From assembly GCA_902786545.1 (NCBI GenBank), contig CADACU010000018.1:1-40490 (forward strand): a stretch of DNA of 40,490 nt. The letters are read 5' to 3'. Shown piece by piece: positions 6,471 through 15,659 of this stretch. A program made the translations under genes and the position numbers. The notes beneath the pieces were generated by a model. It searched no databases, was not told the DNA's origin, and saw only the letters and a program-made list of their open reading frames with translations. Source of the DNA: an uncultured Anaerovibrio sp. GTDB taxonomy: Bacteria; Bacillota; Negativicutes; Selenomonadales; Selenomonadaceae. Position 1 is the stretch's first letter, and every line of letters starts with the position of its first letter.

Positions 6471-7709
6471 TTATTTCATCTGGCCCAGATAGTGGATGAC
6501 AAACTGGCGGGCACTGCGCCCACTGCGGCCGGAATGCTCCAAATTCCAACGGTGCCCCAGTATCCGCAGTTCCTCCCGGTCCAATTTTATATCCTCCTGC
6601 TGGAGGAAGTGGTCGATAATATCCAAATATTCATCCTGAGTTGGTTCCAGATAAGTAATGATAAGCCCGAACCGGTCAGACAGGGAAATGGTTTCGTTGA
6701 TACTGTCATTTCTAAACAGCTCGTCCTGTCCGTCCGCCCGATCCCGCCAGGTTTCCCGAATGAGATGACGGCGGTTGGAGGTGGCGTAAATCAGCACATT
6801 TTCCGGGCAGGATTCCACGCCGCCCTCGATGGCGGATTTTAGATATTTGTAGTCGCTGTCCGACTCCTCAAAAGACAGGTCATCAAAGAAAATGATAAAC
6901 CGCTTGCTGGCATATTGGCGCAGCGTAGCCATTATTTTGGGCAGTTCGTTGAGCTGAGCCTTCTGCATTTGCAGCAGTCGCAGTCCTTCTGTGTAATAGG
7001 CCCGGGCCAGAGCCTTTACTCCGGAGGATTTTCCAGTGCCACGGGCACCGACCAGCAACACATTGTTGGCCGGTTTTTTATGGATAAAGGCCAGTGTGTT
7101 GTTGATGAGCTGCTCCTTTTGTCGCTTGTAGCCAATAATGTCCGCAAAATCCATAGCTTCAAAATGACGGATGCCCTGCAGCTTCTGGTGCTTAGAATCC
7201 CAGGCAAAGGCCTGATATGAGGCGATTTCACCGTAGCCGTATTTGTGATAAAAGGCCAGAAAAGCGTCTGTAACAGCTTCCGGTGTGGTGCAGCCCTGCA
7301 GCTTTTCATTGAGATAACGGGTGGCCTCCAGGGTATATGGGATGGACGGCTGGTAGTTATCCAATAGGCTGATGTTTACAATTGTAGACGCGGGCTGAAA
7401 AAGGGCGGGCATCAGTTTTTTTACATCGTGGACAAAGGCCTTTTTTAGGCTTTCCCCTACGGCACCTTGGGCGCTTTCGGCCATTTTGGCGGCCAGACAG
7501 CCCTCTTGGCTGAGCAGGTGAAGAAACATGGCTCGTATTAAATTGCCGCTCCATCCGTTATTTTCCGCCTTTTCAATCAGATGACCGGCAAAGGCATGGC
7601 TAAGGGCTAGATTTTTCGGTTCGGCACTGGCAGCTATCAGCTCCTGAACCAGCTTGTCTTTCAGGATACTGCGGCAAATCAGCATGTTTTCCAGGTCAAG
7701 GGTAATCAT
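6471..7709 (-). CDS. DUF815-family AAA ATPase
   Basis: Soluble P-loop ATPase of 412 residues in the DUF815 group of AAA proteins. The first ~190 residues are helical and unassigned. The ATPase core has Walker A GARGTGKSS (221-229), Walker B IIFFDD (272-277), a sensor-1 type ATSNRR (309-314) and a C-terminal arginine-rich SGRSGRSARQF (393-403). The family is widespread in bacteria and its cellular task is not established. A remodelling or helicase-loader-like function is only inference. ATG at 7709 has GGAGG 7 nt upstream. It lies 50 bp downstream of dapL on the same strand and may be co-transcribed. Confidence 0.9.
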   Translation of the reverse strand: MITLDLENMLICRSILKDKLVQELIAASAEPKNLALSHAFAGHLIEKAENNGWSGNLIRAMFLHLLSQEGCLAAKMAESAQGAVGESLKKAFVHDVKKLMPALFQPASTIVNISLLDNYQPSIPYTLEATRYLNEKLQGCTTPEAVTDAFLAFYHKYGYGEIASYQAFAWDSKHQKLQGIRHFEAMDFADIIGYKRQKEQLINNTLAFIHKKPANNVLLVGARGTGKSSGVKALARAYYTEGLRLLQMQKAQLNELPKIMATLRQYASKRFIIFFDDLSFEESDSDYKYLKSAIEGGVESCPENVLIYATSNRRHLIRETWRDRADGQDELFRNDSINETISLSDRFGLIITYLEPTQDEYLDIIDHFLQQEDIKLDREELRILGHRWNLEHSGRSGRSARQFVIHYLGQMK

Positions 7710-7759
7710 ATAAATACCTCCAGAAGAGAAAAAAGAAATGTAACTTAGGTGGTAATAGT

Positions 7760-8989
7760 TTAAAATCTCAGCTTATTTTTGATGCGTTCCACAGCTTCCA
7801 GAGTCTTTTCCCGCTGACCAAAGGCGGTGAGCCGGAAATAGCCCTCGCCGCATGGTCCAAAGCCGGCCCCTGGGGTGCCAACAATATTTACTTCCTTTAG
7901 GAGCTTGTCAAAGAAATCCCAGGATGGCATATTATTTGGTGTCTTTAGCCAGATATAAGGTGAATTTACGCCACCGAAGCAGGCAATCCCTGTGGAGGAA
8001 ATTCCCTCCCGGATAATTTTGGCATTTTCCATATAATAATCAATAGTAGCCTGGACCTGTTGCTGGCCTGCCGGAGTAAAAATAGCGGCGGCTCCCCGTT
8101 GGATGATATAGGCAGTGCCGTTGAACTTGGTGGTATGACGGCGGTTCCACAGCGGATTGAGGGGCTTTTTGGTGCCGTCAACCGTTTTCCCCATTACTGT
8201 CTTTGGCAAAACAATATAGCCACAGCGGGTACCGGTAAATCCGGCGGTTTTGGAGAAGGAGCGGAACTCAATAGCCACTTCTTTAGCTCCTTCGATTTCA
8301 AAAATAGTATGGGGTACATCTTTTTCGGAAATGTAAGCACTGTAGGCCGCATCAAAGAGAATGATGGACTCGTTTGCCCGGGCATAGTCAACCCAGACCT
8401 TCAGCTGGTCCCGGGTGAGGGTAGTGCCGGTTGGATTGTTCGGACAACACAGATAGATTAAGTCCACCCGTTTTTCCGGCAGGGGAGGTACAAAGCCATT
8501 TTCCGCCGTACAGGGCAGATAGGTGACCCCGGCATAGCGGCCATCCGGCTGGAGAAGTCCGGTACGACCCGCCATTACATTGGTATCAAGGTACACCGGG
8601 TACACCGGATCAGTAATGGCAATGGTGTTATCTGTGGCGAAGATTTCCTGAATGTTGCCGCAGTCACTTTTTGCTCCATCGGACACAAAGACTTCATCTG
8701 GTTCAATGCCACAGTTCTGGTAATTGTTTTCAATAATGGCATCGATGAGGAAGCTGTAGCCCTGCTCCGGGCCGTAGCCCCGGAAGGTATCGGCATTGGC
8801 CATCTCGTCAACAGCCTTATGCATAGCTTCAATACAGGCCGCCGGCAACGGCTGGGTAACATCCCCGATACCCAGTGAGATAACATCGGCCTCCGGATGG
8901 GCTTCTTTGTAAGCAGCCGTGCGGTGGGCTGTTTCGCGGAATAGATAACTCCCAGCCAGCTTCAAATAGTTTTCGTTGATAATTGCCAT
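7760..8989 (-). CDS. dapL: LL-diaminopimelate aminotransferase
   Basis: PLP-dependent class I/II aminotransferase of 409 residues. It converts L-tetrahydrodipicolinate directly to LL-diaminopimelate with glutamate as amino donor, for lysine and peptidoglycan. Family marks are [11 protein letters not shown] near the N-terminus (39-49), RGYGPEQGY (70-78), the CCPNNPTGT turn (181-189), and the Schiff-base lysine in [15 protein letters not shown] (Lys 247). The length matches DapL (about 410). The frame stays open 21 codons upstream, but ATG at 8989 has GGAGG just before it and begins MAIINENY, as expected. A LysR gene lies directly upstream on the same strand, separated by a terminator. Confidence 0.95.
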   Translation of the reverse strand: MAIINENYLKLAGSYLFRETAHRTAAYKEAHPEADVISLGIGDVTQPLPAACIEAMHKAVDEMANADTFRGYGPEQGYSFLIDAIIENNYQNCGIEPDEVFVSDGAKSDCGNIQEIFATDNTIAITDPVYPVYLDTNVMAGRTGLLQPDGRYAGVTYLPCTAENGFVPPLPEKRVDLIYLCCPNNPTGTTLTRDQLKVWVDYARANESIILFDAAYSAYISEKDVPHTIFEIEGAKEVAIEFRSFSKTAGFTGTRCGYIVLPKTVMGKTVDGTKKPLNPLWNRRHTTKFNGTAYIIQRGAAAIFTPAGQQQVQATIDYYMENAKIIREGISSTGIACFGGVNSPYIWLKTPNNMPSWDFFDKLLKEVNIVGTPGAGFGPCGEGYFRLTAFGQREKTLEAVERIKNKLRF

Positions 8990-9052
8990 GATAAATCCTC
9001 CAATCTTATATATGCAATGTGATTGATTAAACAGGATAGTAATAGAAAACAA

Positions 9053-9093
9053 GCCGGCAACAACAGAACATCACTGAGTCTGCTGTTACCGGC
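9053..9093 (-). terminator. Terminator of the LysR gene upstream of dapL
   Basis: On the minus strand, a stem of about 13-15 bp (GCCGGTAACAGCAGA with TCTGTTGTTGCCGGC, two mismatches) is followed by TTGTTTTC. It separates the lysR-type gene from dapL, so dapL probably has its own promoter in 8990-9050. Confidence 0.8.
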
Positions 9094-9122
9094 ACGCCAT
9101 TGTACCGCTATTATTTTAACAA

Positions 9123-10004
9123 TTACTGGTTTGTATTTAAAGTGTTTTTGCAAAAATCAATAAATGATTGGGCGGCTTTGGAAATATACCGCTCTTTCTT
9201 CCATGCCAGACCCAGATCCACATAGATTGGTTCAGCAAAGGAAAGCGGCTTGATACCCGGTGTTCCCTTGACAATGAAATCCAGCAGGAAGGAAATACCC
9301 ACATTGCTGCTGACCAAACCCTTGATTGTTTCAATCTGATTGGACTCCAGTACAATGTTAGGAGTAATATTGGCCATTTTCAGCTTGTTCAGTACCATAT
9401 ACCGCAAGAAGGAACCTTCCTTCAGCATAATCAGGTCAGTGTTGGCCAAATCATGTATAGTCAAGGAGTTCTTTTTGGCCAGAGGATGTTGGGACGGCAC
9501 ACAGGCCACAATTTGATTGCGGGTCATTGGCAGGAGCTGCAGATTGGCAGAAGCGTCCGACAGGATAACAATACCGAAATCCAGCTCATCTCGTTCCAGC
9601 TGCTCCCGAATGGTCATGGAGCCTTCTTCATATAGATAAATGTCTAGATGAGGATACAGATGCTGAAAGCTGGAAAAAATCTTTGGAAACAGGTAGGCAC
9701 CAATCATGGACGGAATGCCGATTTTGATGGTTCCCTTCTGAAGCTGTTTGTAGTCATTGACTTCTATCACCGCGTCCTGAATGTTTCTGAGGGCTAATTC
9801 AATGCGGTTTAAGAATATAGAACCCTCCGGCGTAAGTGAGAGTTGTTTTTGACTGCGGTCAAATAATTGTATACCCAGCTCCGCCTCCAGCTTTTTGATG
9901 GCCACAGTAATGTTTGGCTGGGATACATTGAGCCGTTCAGCGGCCCGGGTAATATTCTTCAGCCGGCTGGCCATTTGGAAATATTCCAGTTGTCGTAATT
10001 CCAC
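9123..10004 (-). CDS. LysR-family transcriptional regulator
   Basis: LysR-type regulator of 293 residues. The N-terminal winged helix-turn-helix (1-60) includes the recognition segment NITRAAERLNVSQPNITVAI. A linker helix follows, then a periplasmic-binding-like effector domain (about 90-290). The start is GTG at 10004, with GGGGTGAT upstream. An overlapping ATG is out of frame. It lies 134 bp upstream of dapL, separated by a terminator, and is divergent from smc. LysR proteins often control neighbours, so dapL is a possible target, but no clear T-N11-A operator was identified. The effector is unknown. Confidence 0.9.
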   Translation of the reverse strand: MELRQLEYFQMASRLKNITRAAERLNVSQPNITVAIKKLEAELGIQLFDRSQKQLSLTPEGSIFLNRIELALRNIQDAVIEVNDYKQLQKGTIKIGIPSMIGAYLFPKIFSSFQHLYPHLDIYLYEEGSMTIREQLERDELDFGIVILSDASANLQLLPMTRNQIVACVPSQHPLAKKNSLTIHDLANTDLIMLKEGSFLRYMVLNKLKMANITPNIVLESNQIETIKGLVSSNVGISFLLDFIVKGTPGIKPLSFAEPIYVDLGLAWKKERYISKAAQSFIDFCKNTLNTNQ

Positions 10005-10202
10005 AGTACATCACCCCGAAATTGTACATAAGGTAATAATAAATTAAAATTATCTAAAAGAATTATACCATATATTTTGCAAATGTTAAACGGATTTTAT
10101 GATATGATAATGAAAATTTATATTTTAAGATGAAAGGGGGAAAATTCGCCATAAAAGGCTAATTATGATAAAATAAGATGTTATTAAATTCTGTGTAGGC
10201 TG

Positions 10203-12272
10203 GTGTTATATTTGCAGGTAAAAAGACTGGAGGCTTATGGTTTTAAGACCTTCGCTGATAAAATAGAGGTGGATTTTGACAAGGGAATTACCGCCATCGT
10301 TGGTCCAAACGGCAGCGGCAAGAGCAATATTTCCGATGCTATAAAATGGGTATTGGGGGAGCAAAATGTCCGTAATATCCGGGGAACCAAGGCGGAGGAT
10401 GTTATATTTAACGGTAGCTCAGCCCGGCGGCCTATGGGGGTGGCGGAGGTTTCCCTGGTTTTCGACAATGATGGCACTCTGCCGGTGGATTTTCAGGAAG
10501 TCATTATTACCAGACGATTGTTTCGCAACGGCGACAGCGAATTTTACATAAACAAATCCCGGTGCCGATTGAAGGATATAACCAATCTGTTTGCCGATAC
10601 CGGTATCGGGCACGACAGTATGGGCATCATAAGTCAGAACAAGATTGATGCTATTTTGAATGCCCGGCCGGAGGAACGGCGGCTGTTTTTTGAGGAAGCC
10701 GCTGGAATTACCAAATATCGGAACCGGAAACGGGAATCCATGCGCAAGCTGGAGGATACCGAGGCCAATCTTCTTCGGGTGCAGGACATCATCGGGGAAA
10801 TTGAAAACCGGCTGGAGCCTTTGCAGCTAAGTGCGGAAAAGACAGAAAAATATAATGCTCTACAGATTGAGCTGAAAAAGTTTAATCTGGCAGGGATTTA
10901 CCTGGATTATTTGGCTTTGACCAAAAAACGGGACAAGCATCGGACTGCCATCAAGGCCAAGCAGGATCAGGAAACGGCGGCCAAAACGGCCCTGCAGTTA
11001 TCCGAAAACCGGAAGGAGCAGTACAACAAGGTTATTCTGGAGCTGGAAAAGGAACAGGAAAGTGTAGCCCAACGCCGGAATGAGGTGCATAGTCAGATTG
11101 AGGCAGCGGAAAGCGAGATAAAGGTGCTGGAGGAACGCCGCCGTCAGGGTAAAGCGGCCCGCCGACTGTTGAGTCAGCAGATGGTTGAGTTAAACAGTGC
11201 GGTAAAGGAGGCTCAGGCGGATATCGAGGCAGCCGGCAGCAGTGAGATGGAGTCCAAGGCGGCTCTGGCCGATGTCGTTGACCAGATAAGGGCCAATCGG
11301 GAGAAGGCCAAAAAGCTGCGGGAGTCTCTGCAGGCCAAGCGGGATACCCAGCAAAAAATCCAGCAGGATTTTCAGGGAAAGTCAGCTGAACTGAATCAAA
11401 AAACCAGTGAGCTGATGGTGCTGGAGCGGGATCTGGCCAGCGATAGTCAGCTGAGGGATGAGCAGAGAGCTCAGCTGGATACCTTAAACAGGGAGCTTTT
11501 TGCCAAGGAATTGGAACTGAAGCGCCGGTCGGCCGATTTGGCTACAGCCGAAGGAGAGCAGCGGCAGCAGACAGCCGACCTCCGGCAATTGGAGGAGCAG
11601 CTCCGGCGGGATAAGGAGTCCTTGGTGGATATTATTCAACGCAAGGCACAGCAGGACAGCCAGCTGCAAAAGATAACCAGCCGGCTGCAGATAATGGAAA
11701 AGCTGCAGCAGTCCTATGAGGGCTTTGGCAAGGCGGTAAAACAGGTGCTGAAAAGCGAGGCTGACTGGCGTTCCGGGGTCTGCGGTACTGTGGCAGAGCT
11801 CATGACAGTGCCCGGTAAATACATTACAGCGGTAGAAACGGCTTTGGGCAGCAGTCTGCAGAATATTGTCACCAAGGATACGGATACAGCCAAGGCGGCC
11901 ATTGAATTTTTAAAACAGGCTAAAGCTGGTCGGGTAACCTTCCTGCCTTTGTCGGATATTATTCCCAAGAAAAGTCGTGAGCAGTTGCCGGGGCATATGC
12001 CGGGGATTGTCGGCTGGGGCAGTGAAATTGTGTCGGCTGAGCCAATGTATAAGCCTGTGGTGGAATTTTTGCTGGGACGAACCCTGATAGTGGATAGCTT
12101 GGATAATGCCATTGCCTTAAATCGGCATATGGGACAGCGCTTGCGGATTGTTACCCTGGAAGGGGAATTGTTAAGTCCCGGCGGGGCTATGACCGGTGGT
12201 AGTCATCAGCATCGGGAAAGCAGTTTCCTAAATCGCCAGGGCGAAATACAGCAGCTCAGGGAGGAGCAATGA
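10203..12272 (+). CDS. smc: Chromosome partition protein SMC, N-terminal part (frameshifted)
   Basis: N-terminal 689 residues of SMC, the ATPase that compacts and segregates chromosomes with ScpA and ScpB. It has Walker A GPNGSGKSN (34-42), the Q-loop region (SQNKIDAI), a long coiled coil (about 170-500) and the hinge (about 505-665), ending past GGAMTGGS. The frame stops at TGA 12270-12272. The rest of SMC continues in the +1 frame at 12280. Together the parts give about 1165 residues, normal for the family, so nothing is missing except one base of frame. Start: GTG 10203. TTG 10212 (giving QVKRLEAYGFK) is equally plausible. An intact smc is expected, so this is an error, a mutation or an unusual split. 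Confidence 0.92.
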   Translation: MLYLQVKRLEAYGFKTFADKIEVDFDKGITAIVGPNGSGKSNISDAIKWVLGEQNVRNIRGTKAEDVIFNGSSARRPMGVAEVSLVFDNDGTLPVDFQEVIITRRLFRNGDSEFYINKSRCRLKDITNLFADTGIGHDSMGIISQNKIDAILNARPEERRLFFEEAAGITKYRNRKRESMRKLEDTEANLLRVQDIIGEIENRLEPLQLSAEKTEKYNALQIELKKFNLAGIYLDYLALTKKRDKHRTAIKAKQDQETAAKTALQLSENRKEQYNKVILELEKEQESVAQRRNEVHSQIEAAESEIKVLEERRRQGKAARRLLSQQMVELNSAVKEAQADIEAAGSSEMESKAALADVVDQIRANREKAKKLRESLQAKRDTQQKIQQDFQGKSAELNQKTSELMVLERDLASDSQLRDEQRAQLDTLNRELFAKELELKRRSADLATAEGEQRQQTADLRQLEEQLRRDKESLVDIIQRKAQQDSQLQKITSRLQIMEKLQQSYEGFGKAVKQVLKSEADWRSGVCGTVAELMTVPGKYITAVETALGSSLQNIVTKDTDTAKAAIEFLKQAKAGRVTFLPLSDIIPKKSREQLPGHMPGIVGWGSEIVSAEPMYKPVVEFLLGRTLIVDSLDNAIALNRHMGQRLRIVTLEGELLSPGGAMTGGSHQHRESSFLNRQGEIQQLREEQ

Positions 12273-12282
12273 TAAGGATATG
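12258..12282 (+). other. Frameshift site in smc with Shine-Dalgarno-like run
   Basis: AGGGAGGAG (12258-12266) is followed by CAA TGA. Skipping the single T at 12270 rejoins the two halves in frame as ...EEQ-DKDMDSRR.... ATG 12280 lies 13 nt after the purine run and is in frame with the C-terminal half, so re-initiation is possible. The layout recalls the prfB +1 frameshift, but CAA does not re-pair well after a +1 slip. Confidence 0.7.
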
Positions 12283-13701
12283 GACAGCCGGCGGAATGAA
12301 CTGCATAATTTGGAGCTGCAGGTACAGGAATATCAGCTGGTTTGTCAATCATTGACTGAAAATATTGATAAGGACCGGGATAATCAACGAAGCTTGCAGG
12401 AGACTTTGGCCAATGCCCAAGCCGATTTTGCGGCATTGGAGGCCAGAGTCGGTGCGCTGCGGGAGGCCATTTCCCAGCAGGATGGCGATAATAAAGCCTT
12501 GTCAGACCAGCTGCAGGCTTTGACTGATGAGTACGACCAGCTGGATCAGGAAGCAGATGAGCTGGCGGCCCATACTAACCGACTGGAGCATGAGCAGACT
12601 GTTTATGAACAGAATTTGCTGCTGGTAAAGGAAAAGACCTTGCTTCGCCAGCGAGAGCTGGACCGCAATCAGGAAACCATCGGCCAAAACCAGCAGGAAA
12701 TCCATCGGCTGGACGATGAGCTGGAGCAGAGCCAGACCCAGATTGGGCAGCTGCTTACCCGCATTCAGCAGCTGCAAAATGATTTTGCGGCTGCCAAAAA
12801 GGATTATAATGAGGTTTATAACAACCGAATGAATAAACTGGTGGAAAGCCAGAAAAATGAGAAGGAAACCAGAGAGGCCCAGAACCGGCTCAATGAAATT
12901 CAGGCAGAGCTGCACAAGCTGGAAATGGATGCTTCCCATACTGAATACGATTTGGATCAGCTGCAGCAGCATATGCTGTCCGAGCATGGCATTTTGCCGG
13001 AACGGGCGGCGGAGCTGGTACCGGAAATGGAACCACCGGCTTTGAAGCGGGAGCTGAAACGCCTGGAGCGGGAGATTGAAGCTTTGGGACTGGTGAATCC
13101 AAATGCCCCGGCGGAATATCAGGAGCAGCTGGAACGGCATGATTTCCTTTCCGGCAATGCAGCCGATTTGGTGGCGGCCAAGGGGGATTTGCTGAAGATT
13201 ATTGGTGAAATGGATGCCACCATGACCACTCAGTTTACGGAGGCCTTCCATCAGATAAATGCTTTCTTTGGCGACATTTTTGTCCGCCTGTTTGGTGGTG
13301 GTATGGCCAAGATTACCCTTACCGACAAGGAAAATGTACTGGAGTCCGGTGTGGATATTATGGTGCAGGTTCCGGGAAAAAAGCAGCAGAATTTGGCGGT
13401 ATTGTCCGGCGGCGAGCGCGCCCTTACGGTGGTAGCTCTGTTATTTTCCTTTCTGCAGTATCGGCCAGCGCCATTCTCCCTATTGGACGAAATTGATGCC
13501 CCGTTGGATGAGGCCAACATTGGCCGGTATGGCAGCTTTCTGGAAGAATATGCGGACAATACCCAGTTTATTGTGGTAACTCACCGCAAGGGGACAATGG
13601 AAGTGGCCAACTCAATGTATGGCGTGACCGTGGAGGATGCCGGTGTGTCCAAGATATTGTCGGTAAAGCTGAAGGATGCGGAAAGCTATGTGGACAACTA
13701 A
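12280..13701 (+). CDS. smc: Chromosome partition protein SMC, C-terminal part (frameshifted)
   Basis: C-terminal 473 residues of SMC. A long returning coiled coil (1-300) is followed by the C-terminal ATPase half, with the ABC signature LSGGERALT (375-383), Walker B LLDEIDAPLD (401-410) and the switch histidine in VVTHRKGTM (434-440 area). It needs the N-terminal half to form an ATPase head. The listed start is the first in-frame ATG after the frameshift. The true reading probably continues from the upstream part. ftsY follows 20 bp later behind its own GGAGG, forming the common smc-ftsY operon. The usual rnc gene is absent upstream. Confidence 0.9.
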   Translation: MDSRRNELHNLELQVQEYQLVCQSLTENIDKDRDNQRSLQETLANAQADFAALEARVGALREAISQQDGDNKALSDQLQALTDEYDQLDQEADELAAHTNRLEHEQTVYEQNLLLVKEKTLLRQRELDRNQETIGQNQQEIHRLDDELEQSQTQIGQLLTRIQQLQNDFAAAKKDYNEVYNNRMNKLVESQKNEKETREAQNRLNEIQAELHKLEMDASHTEYDLDQLQQHMLSEHGILPERAAELVPEMEPPALKRELKRLEREIEALGLVNPNAPAEYQEQLERHDFLSGNAADLVAAKGDLLKIIGEMDATMTTQFTEAFHQINAFFGDIFVRLFGGGMAKITLTDKENVLESGVDIMVQVPGKKQQNLAVLSGGERALTVVALLFSFLQYRPAPFSLLDEIDAPLDEANIGRYGSFLEEYADNTQFIVVTHRKGTMEVANSMYGVTVEDAGVSKILSVKLKDAESYVDN

Positions 13702-13721
13702 GATTATTTGGAGGAATTGTT

Positions 13722-14636
13722 GTGGGATTTTTTGATAAGTTAAAACAGGGATTGACCAAAACTCGGGCGTCTATTACTGAGCGAATTGAAAAGCTGGTGA
13801 TTGGCTACGCAGATATAGATGATGATTTGCTGGATGAGCTGGAGGAAATCCTCATTATGGCCGATGTGGGGGTAAACACCACAGAACGGCTGATGGAGTC
13901 CGTGCGAAAGGGCATAAAAAAGAAGGAAATCAACTCGCCGGAGGATTTGAAGCCATTTTTGCAGCGACAGATTTCTGATTTGCTCACCCGTGACTCCAAT
14001 GAAATAAATATGGCCCAGTCCGGACCAACGGTATTTTTGGTTATCGGTGTCAATGGGGTAGGCAAGACTACCACCATTGGCAAGCTCAGTGCCTATTACA
14101 AGTCTCAGGGCAAGACAGTTATGCTGGCTGCAGCGGATACCTTTCGGGCCGCGGCCATTGACCAATTGGAAATATGGGGACAGCGTACTGAGGCCAAGGT
14201 TATTCGGCATGAGGAAAACTCTGATCCGGCGGCAGTGGCCTATGATGCGGTAAAAGCGGCAGTAGCCCGCAATGTGGATGTACTGCTGATCGATACCGCC
14301 GGTCGTCTGCAGACCAAGTCCAATCTGATGGAGGAGCTGAAGAAAATAAATCGGGTTATTCAGCGGGAAATACCGGATGCTCCCCATGAAACCCTCTTGG
14401 TTTTGGATGCTACCACTGGTCAGAATGCCATCAGTCAGGCCAAGCTTTTTACCGAAGCGGCGCCGATTTCCGGTATTGTGCTCACCAAGCTGGATGGTAC
14501 AGCCAAGGGCGGCGTAGTAATCGGTATCAAGGCGGAGCTTTCCATGCCGGTCAAATGGATTGGCGTAGGAGAAGGGGTGGAGGATTTGCGACCTTTTGTG
14601 GCAGATGACTTTGCCAAGGCACTGTTCGAGGGATAA
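13722..14636 (+). CDS. ftsY: Signal recognition particle receptor FtsY
   Basis: SRP-receptor GTPase of 304 residues that docks ribosome-nascent chains at the membrane. It has an N domain (about 1-95), then the G domain with GVNGVGKTT (109-117), the DTFRAAAIDQLE insertion region (139-150), DTAGR (191-195) and TKLD (255-258). The membrane-targeting A domain is minimal (MGFFDKLKQGLTKT), as in many Firmicutes. GTG at 13722 has GGAGG 7 nt upstream. It is co-transcribed with smc. Confidence 0.96.
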   Translation: MGFFDKLKQGLTKTRASITERIEKLVIGYADIDDDLLDELEEILIMADVGVNTTERLMESVRKGIKKKEINSPEDLKPFLQRQISDLLTRDSNEINMAQSGPTVFLVIGVNGVGKTTTIGKLSAYYKSQGKTVMLAAADTFRAAAIDQLEIWGQRTEAKVIRHEENSDPAAVAYDAVKAAVARNVDVLLIDTAGRLQTKSNLMEELKKINRVIQREIPDAPHETLLVLDATTGQNAISQAKLFTEAAPISGIVLTKLDGTAKGGVVIGIKAELSMPVKWIGVGEGVEDLRPFVADDFAKALFEG

Positions 14637-14702
14637 CAAGTAACTGCTGTTTTTTAGCAGAAATATTAGGGGTAAATTGTCAGTAAAAGTGGAGGTGCAA
14701 CA

Positions 14703-15647
14703 ATGGGTAAAAGTATTTGTGAGGTTCTGGGGATAAAATATCCGATTATTCAGGGAGGCATGGCCTGGATTTCTGATGCCAAAATGGCAGCGGCTGTGTC
14801 CAATGCCGGTGGGGCCGGCATTATCTCCTGTGGGGGCCGGACCACGGATTATGTGCGGGAGGAAATTCGCAAGGCTAAGACTTTGACGGACAAGCCATTT
14901 GGTGTGAATATCATGCTGATGGCACCGAATAAGGATGAAATTTTGGAGGTTATTTGTCAGGAGAAGCCGGCGTTTGTTACCCTGGGGGCCGGCAATCCGG
15001 TGCCATTTGTGGAGCCGCTTCATCAGGCCGGTATCAAGGTTGTGCCGGTGGTACCAAATGTGAAGCTGGCCAAGCGGTTGGAGGACAATAAGGCTGATGC
15101 CATTGTGGTAGAAGGTATGGAAGCCGGGGGCCACATTGGGGTGCTTACCACCATGGCATTGATGACCCAGGTTATTCCGGAGGTAAGTATTCCGGTGGTA
15201 ATGGCTGGCGGGTTTGCTGATGGCCGGGGTATTGCGGCGGCCCTGTTGATGGGTGCTGCCGGTGTACAGATAGGTACCAGATTTTTGGTGGCCGAGGAAT
15301 GCCCGGTACACGCCAATTTCAAGCAGAAGCTCATTGAGGCCAAGGATACCGATACCATTGTTACCGGCCAGACTATTAAGAGTGCCGTACGGGGGCTGAA
15401 AAACAAATTCTCCGAGGAATATCAGGCGTTGGAATTTTCTGGCAAGGCTACCAAGGAAGAGCTGTTGAAAATGGCCACCGGTACCAATAAGCTGGCTGCC
15501 GTGGATGGCGATGTGGAAAATGGTATGATACAGGCCGGACAGAGCCTGACTCCAATCCGGAAGATTGAGCCTATGGCGGATATTATTGAAGCATTGGTGA
15601 CTGAGGCCAGAGAAACGCTGAAGGCCGCCCAATCAATCACGCTGTAA
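14703..15647 (+). CDS. fabK: Enoyl-[acyl-carrier-protein] reductase FabK
   Basis: FMN-dependent enoyl-ACP reductase II of the nitronate monooxygenase superfamily, 314 residues. It carries out the last reduction of the fatty-acid elongation cycle. Motifs are IIQGGMAWIS (15-24), NAGGAGIIS (34-42), VEGMEAGGHIG (136-146) with the catalytic His at 144, VMAGGFADGRG (166-176) and QIGTRFL (189-195). The His position equals that known for pneumococcal FabK. Start ATG 14703 with GGAGGTG upstream. Unusually for fabK, it is not next to fab genes but between ftsY and cdd. A nitronate monooxygenase is the main alternative, less likely given the EAGGHIG/GTRFL combination. Confidence 0.88.
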   Translation: MGKSICEVLGIKYPIIQGGMAWISDAKMAAAVSNAGGAGIISCGGRTTDYVREEIRKAKTLTDKPFGVNIMLMAPNKDEILEVICQEKPAFVTLGAGNPVPFVEPLHQAGIKVVPVVPNVKLAKRLEDNKADAIVVEGMEAGGHIGVLTTMALMTQVIPEVSIPVVMAGGFADGRGIAAALLMGAAGVQIGTRFLVAEECPVHANFKQKLIEAKDTDTIVTGQTIKSAVRGLKNKFSEEYQALEFSGKATKEELLKMATGTNKLAAVDGDVENGMIQAGQSLTPIRKIEPMADIIEALVTEARETLKAAQSITL

Positions 15648-15659
15648 TGGAGCTGGGCC

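Noticed and set aside
10112-10160. Short leader peptide before smc (MKGGKFAIKG)
   Set aside because: Ten codons without a ribosome binding site or attenuator structure. Likely chance.
12258-12272. prfB-style programmed +1 frameshift in smc
   Set aside because: The Shine-Dalgarno-like run is suggestive, but the CAA codon cannot re-pair well with AAT after a +1 slip. Kept only as one option in the smc finding.
13740-15632. Long minus-strand open frame (630 codons) opposite ftsY and fabK
   Set aside because: It is a mirror of two well-identified genes, has no ribosome binding site and shows no domain. It results from codon bias on the opposite strand.
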